Positions 1-9,270 of a stretch of DNA of 36,570 nucleotides are shown in pieces (the first letter of the stretch is position 1; the number at the start of each line of letters is the position of its first letter). The DNA comes from Methanomassiliicoccales archaeon. GTDB lineage: Archaea > Thermoplasmatota > Thermoplasmata > SG8-5 > JAGLSY01. The stretch is taken from assembly GCA_030672365.1 (NCBI GenBank), contig DAOVGM010000012.1, forward strand, positions 1-36,570. The letters run 5' to 3'. The notes beneath the pieces were generated by a model, which saw only the letters and a list, made by a program, of their open reading frames with translations, was not told the DNA's origin and ran no database searches. The translations under genes were made by a program, and so were the position numbers.

Positions 1-62
1 GAAATGAATGGGGCAGGAAAAACGACTAGCTGGGGGGAGTACCAAATGGATGGGGCGGGCCA
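1..62 (+). repeat. Partial copy (tail only) of the GC-rich structured element family
   Basis: CTGGGGGGAGTACCAAATGGATGGGGCGGGCC matches the tail GGTGGGGGG...GGATGGGGCGGG of full copies; 5' part would be outside the window. Confidence 0.6.
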
Positions 63-78
63 GCTAAACCAATCATAT

Positions 79-921
79 TTACATTTTGGCCAAAAAGGCC
101 TTCCTCTCGATCTTGTTCTTGTTGGTTTCGAAGGGCGATAACACATCACTCTCGACCTCGGCCAGCCTGTCTATGAACTTGTTCATCGTCTGTACGGTCG
201 GGCTCCGTATGTCTAAGTCGACAACTTCGCACGATTTCCGAATCACGGACATAGCGTAATCAGTGTCCTGATGAAAGTTCTCGCAGAAGTGCGCCACGAT
301 GTTGTCCATCGCCTCCGCGGGGCTGATTTTTTCCACTGCCGGCTTGATGCTGACCTCCGTGTCCTGCGTGCCGGGAACGATCTTGCGCCCCAGCATCTTG
401 AAGGCTGTTTCCACATTTTCTCCGGTCTTCGCGCTGGTGACGAAAAAGTTGGCGTCGTACTTTTTCGCAATTTCCATCATTGCCCGGTTCTCGATTTTCG
501 TGTCGTCAATCAAGTCACATTTATTGGCCAAAAACACTACCGGAACGTTGCCCGCAACCTCTTTCAATGCCTTGAGCCAGTATTCCTCGAGGCTGGAAAG
601 CGTGTCGGGGCGCGTAATGTCGCAAACCATTAGAGCACCGGAAGTGCCTTCGAAGCTCATTGACTGGAGTTTCCTGTACTCCTTCTGGCCCAGTATGTCC
701 CAAATCATGAGGGTCAAGTTGAGTTCCTTGCCGAAATAGTCGACCAGGAGCTCCTTTTTCACCGTTTTGGTGCCTATCGTGGCGATGTACTTGTCGTCAA
801 AGGTGTCGAAAACGTATTTCTTGATGAGCGAGGTCTTGCCTACTGCGTTATCTCCCAGAAGACAAACCTTTTTTATCACCTTTTTCTGCATTCTGGCCAC
901 CCGGGTATCAGTCTGCTTCAA
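79..921 (-). CDS. Ras/Rab-like small GTPase with ~100-aa C-terminal extension
   Basis: P-loop GDNAVGKTS, WDILGQ at the G3 position (in place of WDTAGQ), NKCD (G4), TSAK (G5). Confidence 0.9.
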   Translation of the reverse strand: MKQTDTRVARMQKKVIKKVCLLGDNAVGKTSLIKKYVFDTFDDKYIATIGTKTVKKELLVDYFGKELNLTLMIWDILGQKEYRKLQSMSFEGTSGALMVCDITRPDTLSSLEEYWLKALKEVAGNVPVVFLANKCDLIDDTKIENRAMMEIAKKYDANFFVTSAKTGENVETAFKMLGRKIVPGTQDTEVSIKPAVEKISPAEAMDNIVAHFCENFHQDTDYAMSVIRKSCEVVDLDIRSPTVQTMNKFIDRLAEVESDVLSPFETNKNKIERKAFLAKM

Positions 922-1462
922 TCATAGTCTTCAAAATCATATTGCCGAGGTCATCAAACGCCTTCTCGACATTTTCGCCGGTCTTCGCGCTGGAGAACAT
1001 AGCCGGCATGTTGTACCTCTTCACCTCTTCGTCGAATGCGGCCTGGTCGAAAACCCGTTGGTCTGTCAGGTCGTTCTTGTTGGCCAGAAATACAATGGGC
1101 ACTTCGCCGATTACGTCCCTGACGGAATCTATCCAGCTGTGAATTTCGGTGAGCGTCTCCTTTCGGGTGACGTCGCACACGGCCAGTATTCCGTGTGCTC
1201 CGTAGAAATAGGCATCCTGAAGAAGCGTCCTGAAACTCGGCTGGCCCATGATGTCCCAGATTATCATGTCCATGTTGGCATCCTGGTCCTCAATCGGGTA
1301 GGTCTTGGATTTCTTGGTGATTTTCGTACCGATGGTGGATATGTACTTGTCGTCGAAGATGTCCAGAACGTACTTCTTGATGAGACTGGTCTTGCCTACG
1401 GCGCTCTCACCCACAAGACATATTTTCGACTTGAACCTCCTGTCCGCCAGCATTACTACCAT
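908..1462 (-). CDS. Ras/Rab-like small GTPase
   Basis: GESAVGKTS, WDIMGQ, NKND, SSAK motifs; paralogous to and overlapping the downstream GTPase ORF by 14 nt. Confidence 0.9.
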   Translation of the reverse strand: MVVMLADRRFKSKICLVGESAVGKTSLIKKYVLDIFDDKYISTIGTKITKKSKTYPIEDQDANMDMIIWDIMGQPSFRTLLQDAYFYGAHGILAVCDVTRKETLTEIHSWIDSVRDVIGEVPIVFLANKNDLTDQRVFDQAAFDEEVKRYNMPAMFSSAKTGENVEKAFDDLGNMILKTMIEAD

Positions 1463-1465
1463 TTC

Positions 1466-2191
1466 TCATCGCTCCTTGGCATCGCTTATCATTTTCGTGA
1501 CCTTGAACTTACCGTTATCGAACATCAACGTATAAAAATTCGTATTGTGATTTGTCGAGCGCAACTTCACGCAGCGGATGTGCCTCTCGACGCTCACTCC
1601 ACCCAGCTCCGTCATTCTCAGGTACAGGATTCCGTCGGCCAGGAAGTCCTCGTCGTACTTCGAATAGGACCTTGAATCGGGATTCATCTCCGATACCAGA
1701 ATCGTCGTAATACCGAGGTCGCGAAGCCACTCGAACAGGTGGAACAGTTCTTCACGCGGGTTTTCAAATTTAGCCAGCACGTCCAGGACTGGCAGTGAGT
1801 CGATTACAAGCAGGTCGTAATTGTTGCTATCCTTCAGACTTTTAACGTACATCTTGAATACCTGCATCCAGGTATGGTCCTTCAGGTCCTTCATCTTCTT
1901 GCGGATTAGGCCCATGTCCACTATCTCGACCTTGTCCATGATCTTGTCAAATTCCATGTCCATGGTGCTCATGTGCTGGCTGAGGCTGTTGGTGCTCTGC
2001 TCGAGTGTGATATACAGGCCCTTGGCTTTGTCGTTCACCGCGTTGTGATAAAGGAAGTTGAAGGCGACGGACGACTTCATGGTGCCCGGCTCCCCGACCA
2101 GGAGGACGACCGAGTCCCTCGGGATTCCGCCCTGAAGCTTATCGTCAAATCCTTCGATATAAGTTGCGAATCTCTCCACCATTTGAACCAT
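1466..2191 (-). CDS. KaiC/RadA-like RecA-superfamily ATPase
   Basis: Walker A GEPGTMKSS, Walker B-like YDLLVIDSLPVL; N-terminal 'GFDDKLQGGIPRDSVVLLVGEPGTMKS' typical of KaiC-like proteins. Confidence 0.85.
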   Translation of the reverse strand: MVQMVERFATYIEGFDDKLQGGIPRDSVVLLVGEPGTMKSSVAFNFLYHNAVNDKAKGLYITLEQSTNSLSQHMSTMDMEFDKIMDKVEIVDMGLIRKKMKDLKDHTWMQVFKMYVKSLKDSNNYDLLVIDSLPVLDVLAKFENPREELFHLFEWLRDLGITTILVSEMNPDSRSYSKYDEDFLADGILYLRMTELGGVSVERHIRCVKLRSTNHNTNFYTLMFDNGKFKVTKMISDAKER

Positions 2192-2263
2192 ACACCTATA
2201 AACTGTATGAGTTTAAAATGTTTGTGGGATTAAACAGGTAACAGGCCAGCCAGATGTTCATCC

Positions 2264-2424
2264 CGCTCCGAGCAGGTTTTTGGGGGTTGGGAAAAGCCAG
2301 CGCAGGAGCGAAAGGGTGGGGGGTTTGAAGACTGGCTGGGGTGGGAAAAATGACATGCTTGGATTGGTAGCACCAGAAGGTAGGGTGGGCTGGGGATTGT
2401 GAATTGAAAGGGGTGGGAAAAATA
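2264..2424 (+). repeat. GC-rich structured element, copy A (core 2264-2310 plus G-rich tail modules)
   Basis: CGCTCC-GAGCA-GGTTTTT-GGGGGTTGGG-AAAAGCC-AGCGCA-GGAGCG then AAAGGGTGGGGGG...CTGGGGTGGGAAAAA. Confidence 0.85.
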
Positions 2425-2437
2425 GGGTGAATGTAAA

Positions 2438-3904
2438 TCAACTGGCAACCAATTTCCTCGCCCTGATATAGCAGGCCTTCGCCTCGTCACGTCTGCCCAA
2501 TTTGGCCAATATCTCACCTTTATTCACCCATGCCGCTGTGTATTTCGGTTTCAGGCGGGTGGCGATGTCCTGGCAGTGCTTCGCCTTGTCCAGATTTCCG
2601 AGCCTGGCCAGTGTTGTCCCTTTGTTATTCCAAGCGATGGCGTACCTCTTGTTGATGTCGATGGCATTATCGTAGCACTCCAGCGCCATCTCCAGCCTCC
2701 CGAGCCTGTAAAGCAGGTCGCCCTTGTTGCACCATGCGACCTCGTTCTTCGGGTCGAGGTTGAGAGCTATGTTGTGGCTCTTCAATGCCGCACCGTATTC
2801 ACCGAGTCGCTTCTGGGCCACTCCCTTGCTTGTCCAGGCGGTGGCCGGTTTGTTGCTGAACCTGACGGCCCGCTCGTATCTGTTAAGCGCATCACCATAG
2901 TTTCCGAGGCGGAACTGCCTGTCTCCAGCGGCGATGGCGGAGGTGCTTATCCTGAACAAAAGGAACGTGGCCAGGAATCCCATGAGCGCGATGCCGAAGA
3001 ACAGTCCGGTGGAAACGGCGGTCATGTTCTCGAATGCCCAGAGTTTGAAGGTGGCGAAAATGACGAGGAGGAGTATGACGGTCACGAGGATGATGATGTC
3101 GACGTACCGCATGCCGAAGAGATGTACCTTCGGCAATTCTTCTTCCGTGATGTCCAGCTTGTCCGGGATCTCGACCTTCTCGCCCTCGACCTCAACGATT
3201 TGGACTTCATGGACCGGCTCCGGCTTGGGTGCTTCGGCAGTCACCTCTTCTTGGATAATTTCCTCGGCTATGCCTTCCAGCTCTGCAAGGCCGTCCTCTA
3301 TGGAATCTGCCAGGCCGTCGATTGCCACCTCTTCCATGAGCTCGCCTGCCTCGTCCAACCGGGCGTTGCAGTTCGTACACATCTGGGTGTCCTTCGGAAG
3401 GGTGGTTCCGCAGAGCGGGCAGTCGAATTCGGTCTCATCTCGCAAAACCAGCGAGTCCATGAGCTCGTCGAGCAGCAGTTCGTCGTCCTCGTCGGACGCG
3501 GGTTTTCGCGGAACCGGCTTGGCCTCTTCCTCCAACTCCAGGGATTCCATGAACTCGTCGAGGAGGGCCTCTTCCTTCGTGTCGGCGGTGAGCTCGATGC
3601 CCAGGTCATCGTCGTCAACCTCGACCTTCGGTGGCTCGCGCTTGAAAAGGTCCTCGAGCACGTCTATTTCATCTTCTACGACCTTTTCTTTTGGTTTCTC
3701 TGCGGAGGCGGGTTTAGGTTGCGCTGCTGGAACCTGCTTTGGCCGGGTAACCGGAGCTGGTTTTACCGCAGGCGCTGGCTCCATGGCCTTGGCCTTTTCC
3801 GCGTCCGCCTTCAGCTTCGCTATGTTCTTGTCGTAAAGCTCCTTGGTTATTTTCCCTTCCTCATAGGATTTCTTCAATCTGGCCAACATCTCTTCGAGTT
3901 CCAT
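2438..3904 (-). CDS. SHOCT-like / zinc-ribbon / two-TM / TPR protein
   Basis: N-terminal LKKSYEEGKITKELYDKNIAKLK (SHOCT-like), zinc ribbon CPLCGTTLPKDTQMCTNC, two hydrophobic segments, then several TPR repeats (AWxNKGxxLxxLGRxxEAxxCY). Confidence 0.85.
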   Translation of the reverse strand: MELEEMLARLKKSYEEGKITKELYDKNIAKLKADAEKAKAMEPAPAVKPAPVTRPKQVPAAQPKPASAEKPKEKVVEDEIDVLEDLFKREPPKVEVDDDDLGIELTADTKEEALLDEFMESLELEEEAKPVPRKPASDEDDELLLDELMDSLVLRDETEFDCPLCGTTLPKDTQMCTNCNARLDEAGELMEEVAIDGLADSIEDGLAELEGIAEEIIQEEVTAEAPKPEPVHEVQIVEVEGEKVEIPDKLDITEEELPKVHLFGMRYVDIIILVTVILLLVIFATFKLWAFENMTAVSTGLFFGIALMGFLATFLLFRISTSAIAAGDRQFRLGNYGDALNRYERAVRFSNKPATAWTSKGVAQKRLGEYGAALKSHNIALNLDPKNEVAWCNKGDLLYRLGRLEMALECYDNAIDINKRYAIAWNNKGTTLARLGNLDKAKHCQDIATRLKPKYTAAWVNKGEILAKLGRRDEAKACYIRARKLVAS

Positions 3905-3994
3905 TCAAAGTCTCCGGACAATACAGCGATTTATCGTGCTTATGGGATATAAACGTTGTGTAAGCGGTAAGAATTTATCCGAAGAGAAGCATGC

Positions 3995-4056
3995 AATGTT
4001 GTGTTAATTGCACAACATTTTACTTCGGGACGCGAAGCGAACCGAAGTAACGCCAG
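3995..4056 (+). repeat. Twin-hairpin module, copy 1
   Basis: AATGTTGTG/CACAACATT then TACTTCGG-GACGCGAAGCGAA-CCGAAGTA then ACGCCAGC. Confidence 0.75.
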
Positions 4057-4060
4057 CACG

Positions 4061-4834
4061 ATGGAGAAGGTTATCAACCTCGGCGAGGGCATTCGGATTT
4101 CATCTGATTTGGCCGTATTTCTGACAGGGCCAGCAGTTCTCGGGCTCTGCGACCTGCACATTGGCTACGAGGCCTCGTTGCAAGCCGAGGCCGTTGCGAT
4201 TCCCGACTTCCAGCTCGAAATCATGATGAAGCGCCTGGAAAAACTGCTCGACAGCTTCGAGCCAGACATCGTGGTCATCAACGGCGACCTGAAGCACGAG
4301 TTCAGCAGGAACAGGGCGCAGGAATGGGTCGAGATAAATACTATCCTGGACATGCTGGCCCGCGACGGCGCGGACGTTCGCGTCGTCCGCGGCAACCACG
4401 ACAATTATCTGAAGACCATTCTGGCGAAGAGGGGCGTCGAGATGGCCGGCTCGTTCGAAGTGGGCGATTTCGTGTTCGTCCACGGCCACAACCCGCTGGA
4501 GCCCGACAATGTCAATCAAGATTCCATTGGGGAGAGATTCAAGATTTATGGGCACGAGCACCCTGTCATCCGCCTGAAAGATGAAATCGGCGCGATTATG
4601 ACCTTGCCGTGCTTCTTGCACGACCCTGCCAACAAGTTCCTCATTATGCCGGCGTTCAGCCCGCTGGCCTCGGGGACGAACGTGACTTCCCCCTCCCGTA
4701 CATTCATGATTAAAGAGTTGCGGGACAAGGAGCTGGCTGATGCGAAAATCTATGCCGTGGGAGACGACGGCATCCTGGACTTCGGGACGGTGGGGGCGCT
4801 CAGGAAGATGCACGAGACAGAGGAATATCGATGA
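4061..4834 (+). CDS. Metallophosphoesterase (COG1407/MJ0037-like)
   Basis: CDLHIGYE, NGDLKHE, RGNHDN, HGH, GHEHP motifs; ATG at 4061 preferred over the ORF-track start at 4001, which would run through a hairpin module. Confidence 0.85.
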   Translation: MEKVINLGEGIRISSDLAVFLTGPAVLGLCDLHIGYEASLQAEAVAIPDFQLEIMMKRLEKLLDSFEPDIVVINGDLKHEFSRNRAQEWVEINTILDMLARDGADVRVVRGNHDNYLKTILAKRGVEMAGSFEVGDFVFVHGHNPLEPDNVNQDSIGERFKIYGHEHPVIRLKDEIGAIMTLPCFLHDPANKFLIMPAFSPLASGTNVTSPSRTFMIKELRDKELADAKIYAVGDDGILDFGTVGALRKMHETEEYR

Positions 4835-5664
4835 ATGTGACCCCGATTCACGACGAATCAGCTCTCTTCATCGAGGAGCTGGCTTCCGACGGTTCGGCTA
4901 CCGGCGGAAGCGCAGCTACCCTAGTGATCGCCGACCTCCACATCGGCATCGAGCACCAGATGTTCGAATCCGGAGCTAAAATGCCCAGCAGGACTGACGA
5001 CATGAAGCACCGCCTCCTGAAACTGCTGGCCGATACAGGGGCGGAAAGACTGGCGATAGCGGGTGACGTGAAGCACTCCGTCCCCCTGTCCAGCTTCCAG
5101 GAGTCGAGGGAGATACCGCGCTTCTTCGATGAGCTGCTGGCTGTTGTAGACAACATCCAGATAGCACCAGGCAACCACGACGGGCACCTGAGCCGGTTTC
5201 TTCCGGAGGGCGTTGTATTGCACTCGTCGAAGGGCTTCGTCCTGGGGGATGCCGGCATCTGGCACGGGCACGCCTGGCCGTCCGCCGAGGTCATGGCCTC
5301 CGAGACGGTGATATTCGCGCACCTGCATCCGGTGGCTTTATTTGTCGACAACCTGGGGACGAAGGGCACTGCGAAGTGCTGGCTACGCGGAAAATGGTCC
5401 AAAAAGAGGTGCGCCGAGAAGTATGAAAAAGTCGGCAAGGAGTTCATCCTCATGCCTGCCTTCAACGACATGTGCGGCGGCACGTACATGAACGAGAAGA
5501 ACGCGCGGCTCTTCGGCGTTGTCGCGCGGAACAAGCTGGCCAATATTCAAAATGCGGAGATGTATCTGCAGGACGGCACTCAGCTCGGCAAGGTGAGGGA
5601 TAACCTTGCCGTAATCGACAGAAAATGGAATGCTGGCTATTGCAAAGGTCAACTGTCAAAATAG
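4831..5664 (+). CDS. Metallophosphoesterase, tandem paralogue of the preceding gene
   Basis: IADLHIGIEH, AGDVKHS, PGNHDG, HGH, AHLHP motifs; ATGA overlap with the upstream gene. Confidence 0.85.
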   Translation: MNVTPIHDESALFIEELASDGSATGGSAATLVIADLHIGIEHQMFESGAKMPSRTDDMKHRLLKLLADTGAERLAIAGDVKHSVPLSSFQESREIPRFFDELLAVVDNIQIAPGNHDGHLSRFLPEGVVLHSSKGFVLGDAGIWHGHAWPSAEVMASETVIFAHLHPVALFVDNLGTKGTAKCWLRGKWSKKRCAEKYEKVGKEFILMPAFNDMCGGTYMNEKNARLFGVVARNKLANIQNAEMYLQDGTQLGKVRDNLAVIDRKWNAGYCKGQLSK

Positions 5665-5669
5665 ACAAG

Positions 5670-6200
5670 TTACCGGTCAAAATAGGGGCTCTTGCTGGTC
5701 ACACTTAGGGGGATGCCCATCACAACTTTCGAATCCAGTATATTCAGGTTCCTGGCTGCTACGCCGACGCGGTACATTATCCTGTTGTCGACATTGTGAA
5801 TTTGAGCAGTTTTGGCTGCCGAGCCGAGGGCGATCCCCATGTCCAGAAGCCTTATCATGCAGCTCGGGCCCACGAAGTCGGTGTTGGCACCGGTCTTGCT
5901 GGCCTGCGCAAAGTCCGCACAGGATTCATGACCGCACGCACCGCAGTCCAGGCCAGGGCCGGGATGCTCCCTGACACCGATGAGGACCAGCCCTTCCGAG
6001 TTTTTCAAATTGTTGCCGTCCCTCTCGAAACCGGGGTCGTCCCGCTCCTTCGCGATTCGGAACATTTCTTCGGCTATTTTGGCAATCTCTTCCTTGCTGG
6101 CTACCTTCACATCCACGAAATCTTGGCCCACTCCCTTGGGGGCGGTGGTGGCCGCGACCTTCATCAATTCCGCAACGATGTCGACTCCTTCCATGCTCAT
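5670..6200 (-). CDS. DUF2148-like ferredoxin-domain protein
   Basis: Cys-rich LDCGACGHESCADF and GPSCMIRLLDMGIALGSAAKTA. Confidence 0.7.
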   Translation of the reverse strand: MSMEGVDIVAELMKVAATTAPKGVGQDFVDVKVASKEEIAKIAEEMFRIAKERDDPGFERDGNNLKNSEGLVLIGVREHPGPGLDCGACGHESCADFAQASKTGANTDFVGPSCMIRLLDMGIALGSAAKTAQIHNVDNRIMYRVGVAARNLNILDSKVVMGIPLSVTSKSPYFDR

Positions 6201-6240
6201 TCCTCCAGTTTGATAATATCCCCGGCGCTACTGCCGACAT

Positions 6241-7020
6241 CTATATTCTCACGATGTCGGCGGGACTATGCTGGCTCGCGGGAACTATCATGACCCCATC
6301 AACTTTCTTCGACTTAAGGATTTGTTTGACAGTGCCGAGCGCAACTTCCGGTGAATTATTCTCCTGGCTGAGATGGGCGAGGGTCACGTGTTTCGTGCGT
6401 GCTGAAATCACCTTGGCTAGCACCTCCCCGGTCTCGACGTTCGGCAGGTGCCCCTTCTCGCTCAGAATCCGCTTTTTCAGAAAGGCAGGGTACGGCCCGT
6501 CCTTCAGCATCTGGATGTCATGGTTTGATTCGAGAACGAGCGCATCGCAGTTCTTGAGCTTGTTTTGAACCTTCGCGGGGGCGTGGCCCATGTCTGTCGC
6601 GATTGCCATGCACTTTCCGCCGTTCTCGATGCGGAACCCGACAGTCTGGCTAGCGTCGTGCGGAACCTCGAAAGGCGTTATCTTGAAATCATCGATCTTG
6701 AAGGCCTTGGTGGGCGAGATTCTCTCCTCGTTCTCCAACCTCTGGCCCCTCAAAAAGTGGTTGTCGTGAGTTATGGGTGTTGCATACACTGGCAAGCCGT
6801 ACCTGCGCGACATCACCCCAACCCCCTTGACGTGGTCGCCGTGCTCGTGCGATACTATGACCGCGGTGATCTCCTTCGGGTCGAGGCCTGCCTTCTTCAT
6901 CCTGTTTATTATCTCCTTTCCGCTGAAGCCAGCGTCAAAAAGTAATGTGGTCTCTTTATCTCTCACAATCGTCGCGTTTCCGCTGCTTCCGCTTCCGAGA
7001 ACGCAGAACTCGAGCATCAA
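6241..7020 (-). CDS. MBL-fold metallohydrolase (YycJ/WalJ-like)
   Basis: GSGSSGNAT, SHEHGDHVKG, LESNHD, AHLSQENNSPE motifs. Confidence 0.85.
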   Translation of the reverse strand: MMLEFCVLGSGSSGNATIVRDKETTLLFDAGFSGKEIINRMKKAGLDPKEITAVIVSHEHGDHVKGVGVMSRRYGLPVYATPITHDNHFLRGQRLENEERISPTKAFKIDDFKITPFEVPHDASQTVGFRIENGGKCMAIATDMGHAPAKVQNKLKNCDALVLESNHDIQMLKDGPYPAFLKKRILSEKGHLPNVETGEVLAKVISARTKHVTLAHLSQENNSPEVALGTVKQILKSKKVDGVMIVPASQHSPADIVRI

Positions 7021-7021
7021 C

Positions 7022-8143
7022 TCACAGCTTCTCCGCTATCGCGTTAGCCACATCCAGCGTCTTCGCGTCCCCGCCCATGTCGTATGTCCTGACCTTGCCC
7101 TCGGCGATGACCTCCGAAACCGCTTTTAGGATGTGCTCCGCCATCTCTGTTTCGCCGAGCCACTCGACCATCAAGCGGGCTGCCTGAATCATCGCAATGG
7201 GGTTGACCTTGTACATGCCGGTGTATTTCGGGGCAGAGCCGTGGGTCGGCTCGAATACCGCGTAGTTGTCGCCGATGTTCGCAGCCGAAGCAAAGCCAAG
7301 GCCGCCGACCAGCTGTGCGCTTAAATCGGAAATAATGTCACCGAACATGTTGCTGGACACCAGCACGGAATAATCCTGCGGGTTCTTCACGAGCCACATG
7401 CACATCGCGTCGACGTTAGTCTCCCAGAGTTGGATGTCCGGATATTCCTCGGCCTGCATTTTCCGGGCCTCGCGGACCATCAGGCCGGATGTCTCGCGGA
7501 TGACGTTCGGCTTTTCTACAATCGTGACAGTCGGGCGCCCGGTCCTCTTCGCGTATTCGAACGCGGAGCGCAGAATCCTCTGGCATCCCTTTCTGGTGAA
7601 AATTCTCGTCGAAATCGCGAGGTCGTTGAGGTCGGTCTCTCCGAATCTGGCCATCTTCTTGTGATGCTGCATCATCGCGGCCCTCAGGCCTTCCGGGACT
7701 GGGTGCCACTCCACTCCCGCGTAAAGCCCCTCGGTGTTCTCCCTGAATACAACCAAATCGATGTCGTCGCGGTAGTTCAGCGGGTTGCCGGAAAACGCGA
7801 TGCATGGCCTCAGGTTCGTGTGCAGATCGAACAGCTGGCGCATTCCGACAATGGGACTCGAATAGACCAAGCCTTTACCTTGTAGTTCCGGGGCCAGCGC
7901 TTTCTGGGCCTCCTCTTTCGGCATCGAGGTTATCGCCCCGAATAGTGCGCAATCGGTGTTCTTCAACAGCTCGATCGTCCTCTCCGGGAAGGGGTCGCCC
8001 TCCGACTTCCAGAACTCCCAGCCGATGTCGCCGTGGACGTATTCGGCGTCCAGCCCGACCTTGTCGAGCACTATTTTCGCAGCTTCCATCACTTCAACCC
8101 CGACACCGTCGCCGGGCAGCCAAGCAATCTTGTATTTTGCCAT
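7022..8143 (-). CDS. Isocitrate/isopropylmalate dehydrogenase family protein
   Basis: LPGDGVGVEV, FRENTEGLYAGVEW, NMFGDIISDLSAQLVGGLGFASAANIGDN, EPTHGSAPKYTG. Confidence 0.88.
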   Translation of the reverse strand: MAKYKIAWLPGDGVGVEVMEAAKIVLDKVGLDAEYVHGDIGWEFWKSEGDPFPERTIELLKNTDCALFGAITSMPKEEAQKALAPELQGKGLVYSSPIVGMRQLFDLHTNLRPCIAFSGNPLNYRDDIDLVVFRENTEGLYAGVEWHPVPEGLRAAMMQHHKKMARFGETDLNDLAISTRIFTRKGCQRILRSAFEYAKRTGRPTVTIVEKPNVIRETSGLMVREARKMQAEEYPDIQLWETNVDAMCMWLVKNPQDYSVLVSSNMFGDIISDLSAQLVGGLGFASAANIGDNYAVFEPTHGSAPKYTGMYKVNPIAMIQAARLMVEWLGETEMAEHILKAVSEVIAEGKVRTYDMGGDAKTLDVANAIAEKL

Positions 8144-8226
8144 TTTATCCCTCGCAAATTGTAAATGGGAGGGTGATGTAAATGGGGTAGAAAATACTTA
8201 TTATGGAATATGCTATCCCGCCCACA

Positions 8227-9270
8227 ATGACAGACGAAAAATTCCATAAACTCATGGGCAACTGCGCCGAGGTCGTGACAGAGGACGAAGCCAGGGCACT
8301 TCTGGCTTCGGACAAGGAGCTCATTTCGTATTGGGGAATAGAGCCCTCGGGCCTGATGCATGTCGGCGGTTTGCTGGCCGCGAAGAAGTTGTTGGATGTG
8401 GCAGAGCTGGGTTTTAAAACCACTGTCTTTTTGGCTGACTGGCATGCGATGGTGAACGACAAGTTTGACACAAATATGGACCACATCAAGGTCAGCGGCG
8501 ATTATCTTCGGGACTGCCTGGAAGGGCTGGGCTGCGTCCACCCGAACATAATCTACAGGTACGGGAACGAGCTCGTCGACGACCCGAAATACTGGGAGCG
8601 GGTGCTCAGGATATCGAAGGCGTCCACGGTTGCCAGGATAAAGAGGGCGATGACTATCATGGGCAGGAGCGAGGACGAGGCGGACAGCGACGCCTCGAAG
8701 CTCATCTATCCCGCCATGCAGGTTGCCGACATCTACCATCTGGACGTCGACCTGGCACTCGGCGGAATGGACCAGAGGCACGCGCATATGCTTGCCCGCG
8801 ACGCGGCCGAGAAGCTCGGCGAGAAGAAGCCGGTTGCGTTACACTGGCCGTTGCTCATGGGGCTGCAGGGCGGGGGCCGCATGGACGCCGCGGAGGGTAA
8901 GATGAGCAAGTCGGACCCGAACTCGTGCATCTTCATCCACGATACGCCGGAGGACATCCAGGCGAAGTTCAACAAGGCCTACTGCCCTGCTGGCGAGGTG
9001 GATGAAAACCCGGTGCTCGACCACTGCCGCCTTATCGTATTCCCGTTCGTCGGCCAGATGGAGGTCAAGAGGCCGGAGAAGTTCGGCGGCGATCTGGTGT
9101 TCGAAAGCTATGAAGACCTGGTCGTGGCTTACAGGAACGGCCTCCACCCGGCAGACCTGAAGAACGCGGTTGCAGGTCACATCTCGGACATACTGGCCCC
9201 TGCCCGCGAGCACCTCACTCAGAATTCATCGAATTTTGCGAAATTAAGAGAAATCATCGGAGAGAATTAG
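8227..9270 (+). CDS. tyrS: Tyrosyl-tRNA synthetase (archaeal type)
   Basis: GIEPSGLMHVGG (HIGH region), YPAMQVADIYHLDVDLALGGMDQRHAHMLARD, GKMSKSDPNSCI (KMSKS); start at 8203 or 8227. Confidence 0.9.
   Translation: MTDEKFHKLMGNCAEVVTEDEARALLASDKELISYWGIEPSGLMHVGGLLAAKKLLDVAELGFKTTVFLADWHAMVNDKFDTNMDHIKVSGDYLRDCLEGLGCVHPNIIYRYGNELVDDPKYWERVLRISKASTVARIKRAMTIMGRSEDEADSDASKLIYPAMQVADIYHLDVDLALGGMDQRHAHMLARDAAEKLGEKKPVALHWPLLMGLQGGGRMDAAEGKMSKSDPNSCIFIHDTPEDIQAKFNKAYCPAGEVDENPVLDHCRLIVFPFVGQMEVKRPEKFGGDLVFESYEDLVVAYRNGLHPADLKNAVAGHISDILAPAREHLTQNSSNFAKLREIIGEN

Noticed and set aside
767-1675. 302-aa plus-strand ORF
   Set aside because: Antisense to two clear GTPase genes and the KaiC-like gene; no recognisable motifs; typical shadow ORF in GC-rich DNA
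3298-3618. 106-aa minus-strand ORF in a second frame
   Set aside because: Out-of-frame shadow inside the TPR/zinc-ribbon gene, Arg/Ser/Thr-rich without domain motifs
2576-3952. 458-aa plus-strand ORF (and 2934..3836)
   Set aside because: Exact antisense shadow of the TPR/zinc-ribbon gene, whose repeats and motifs are unambiguous
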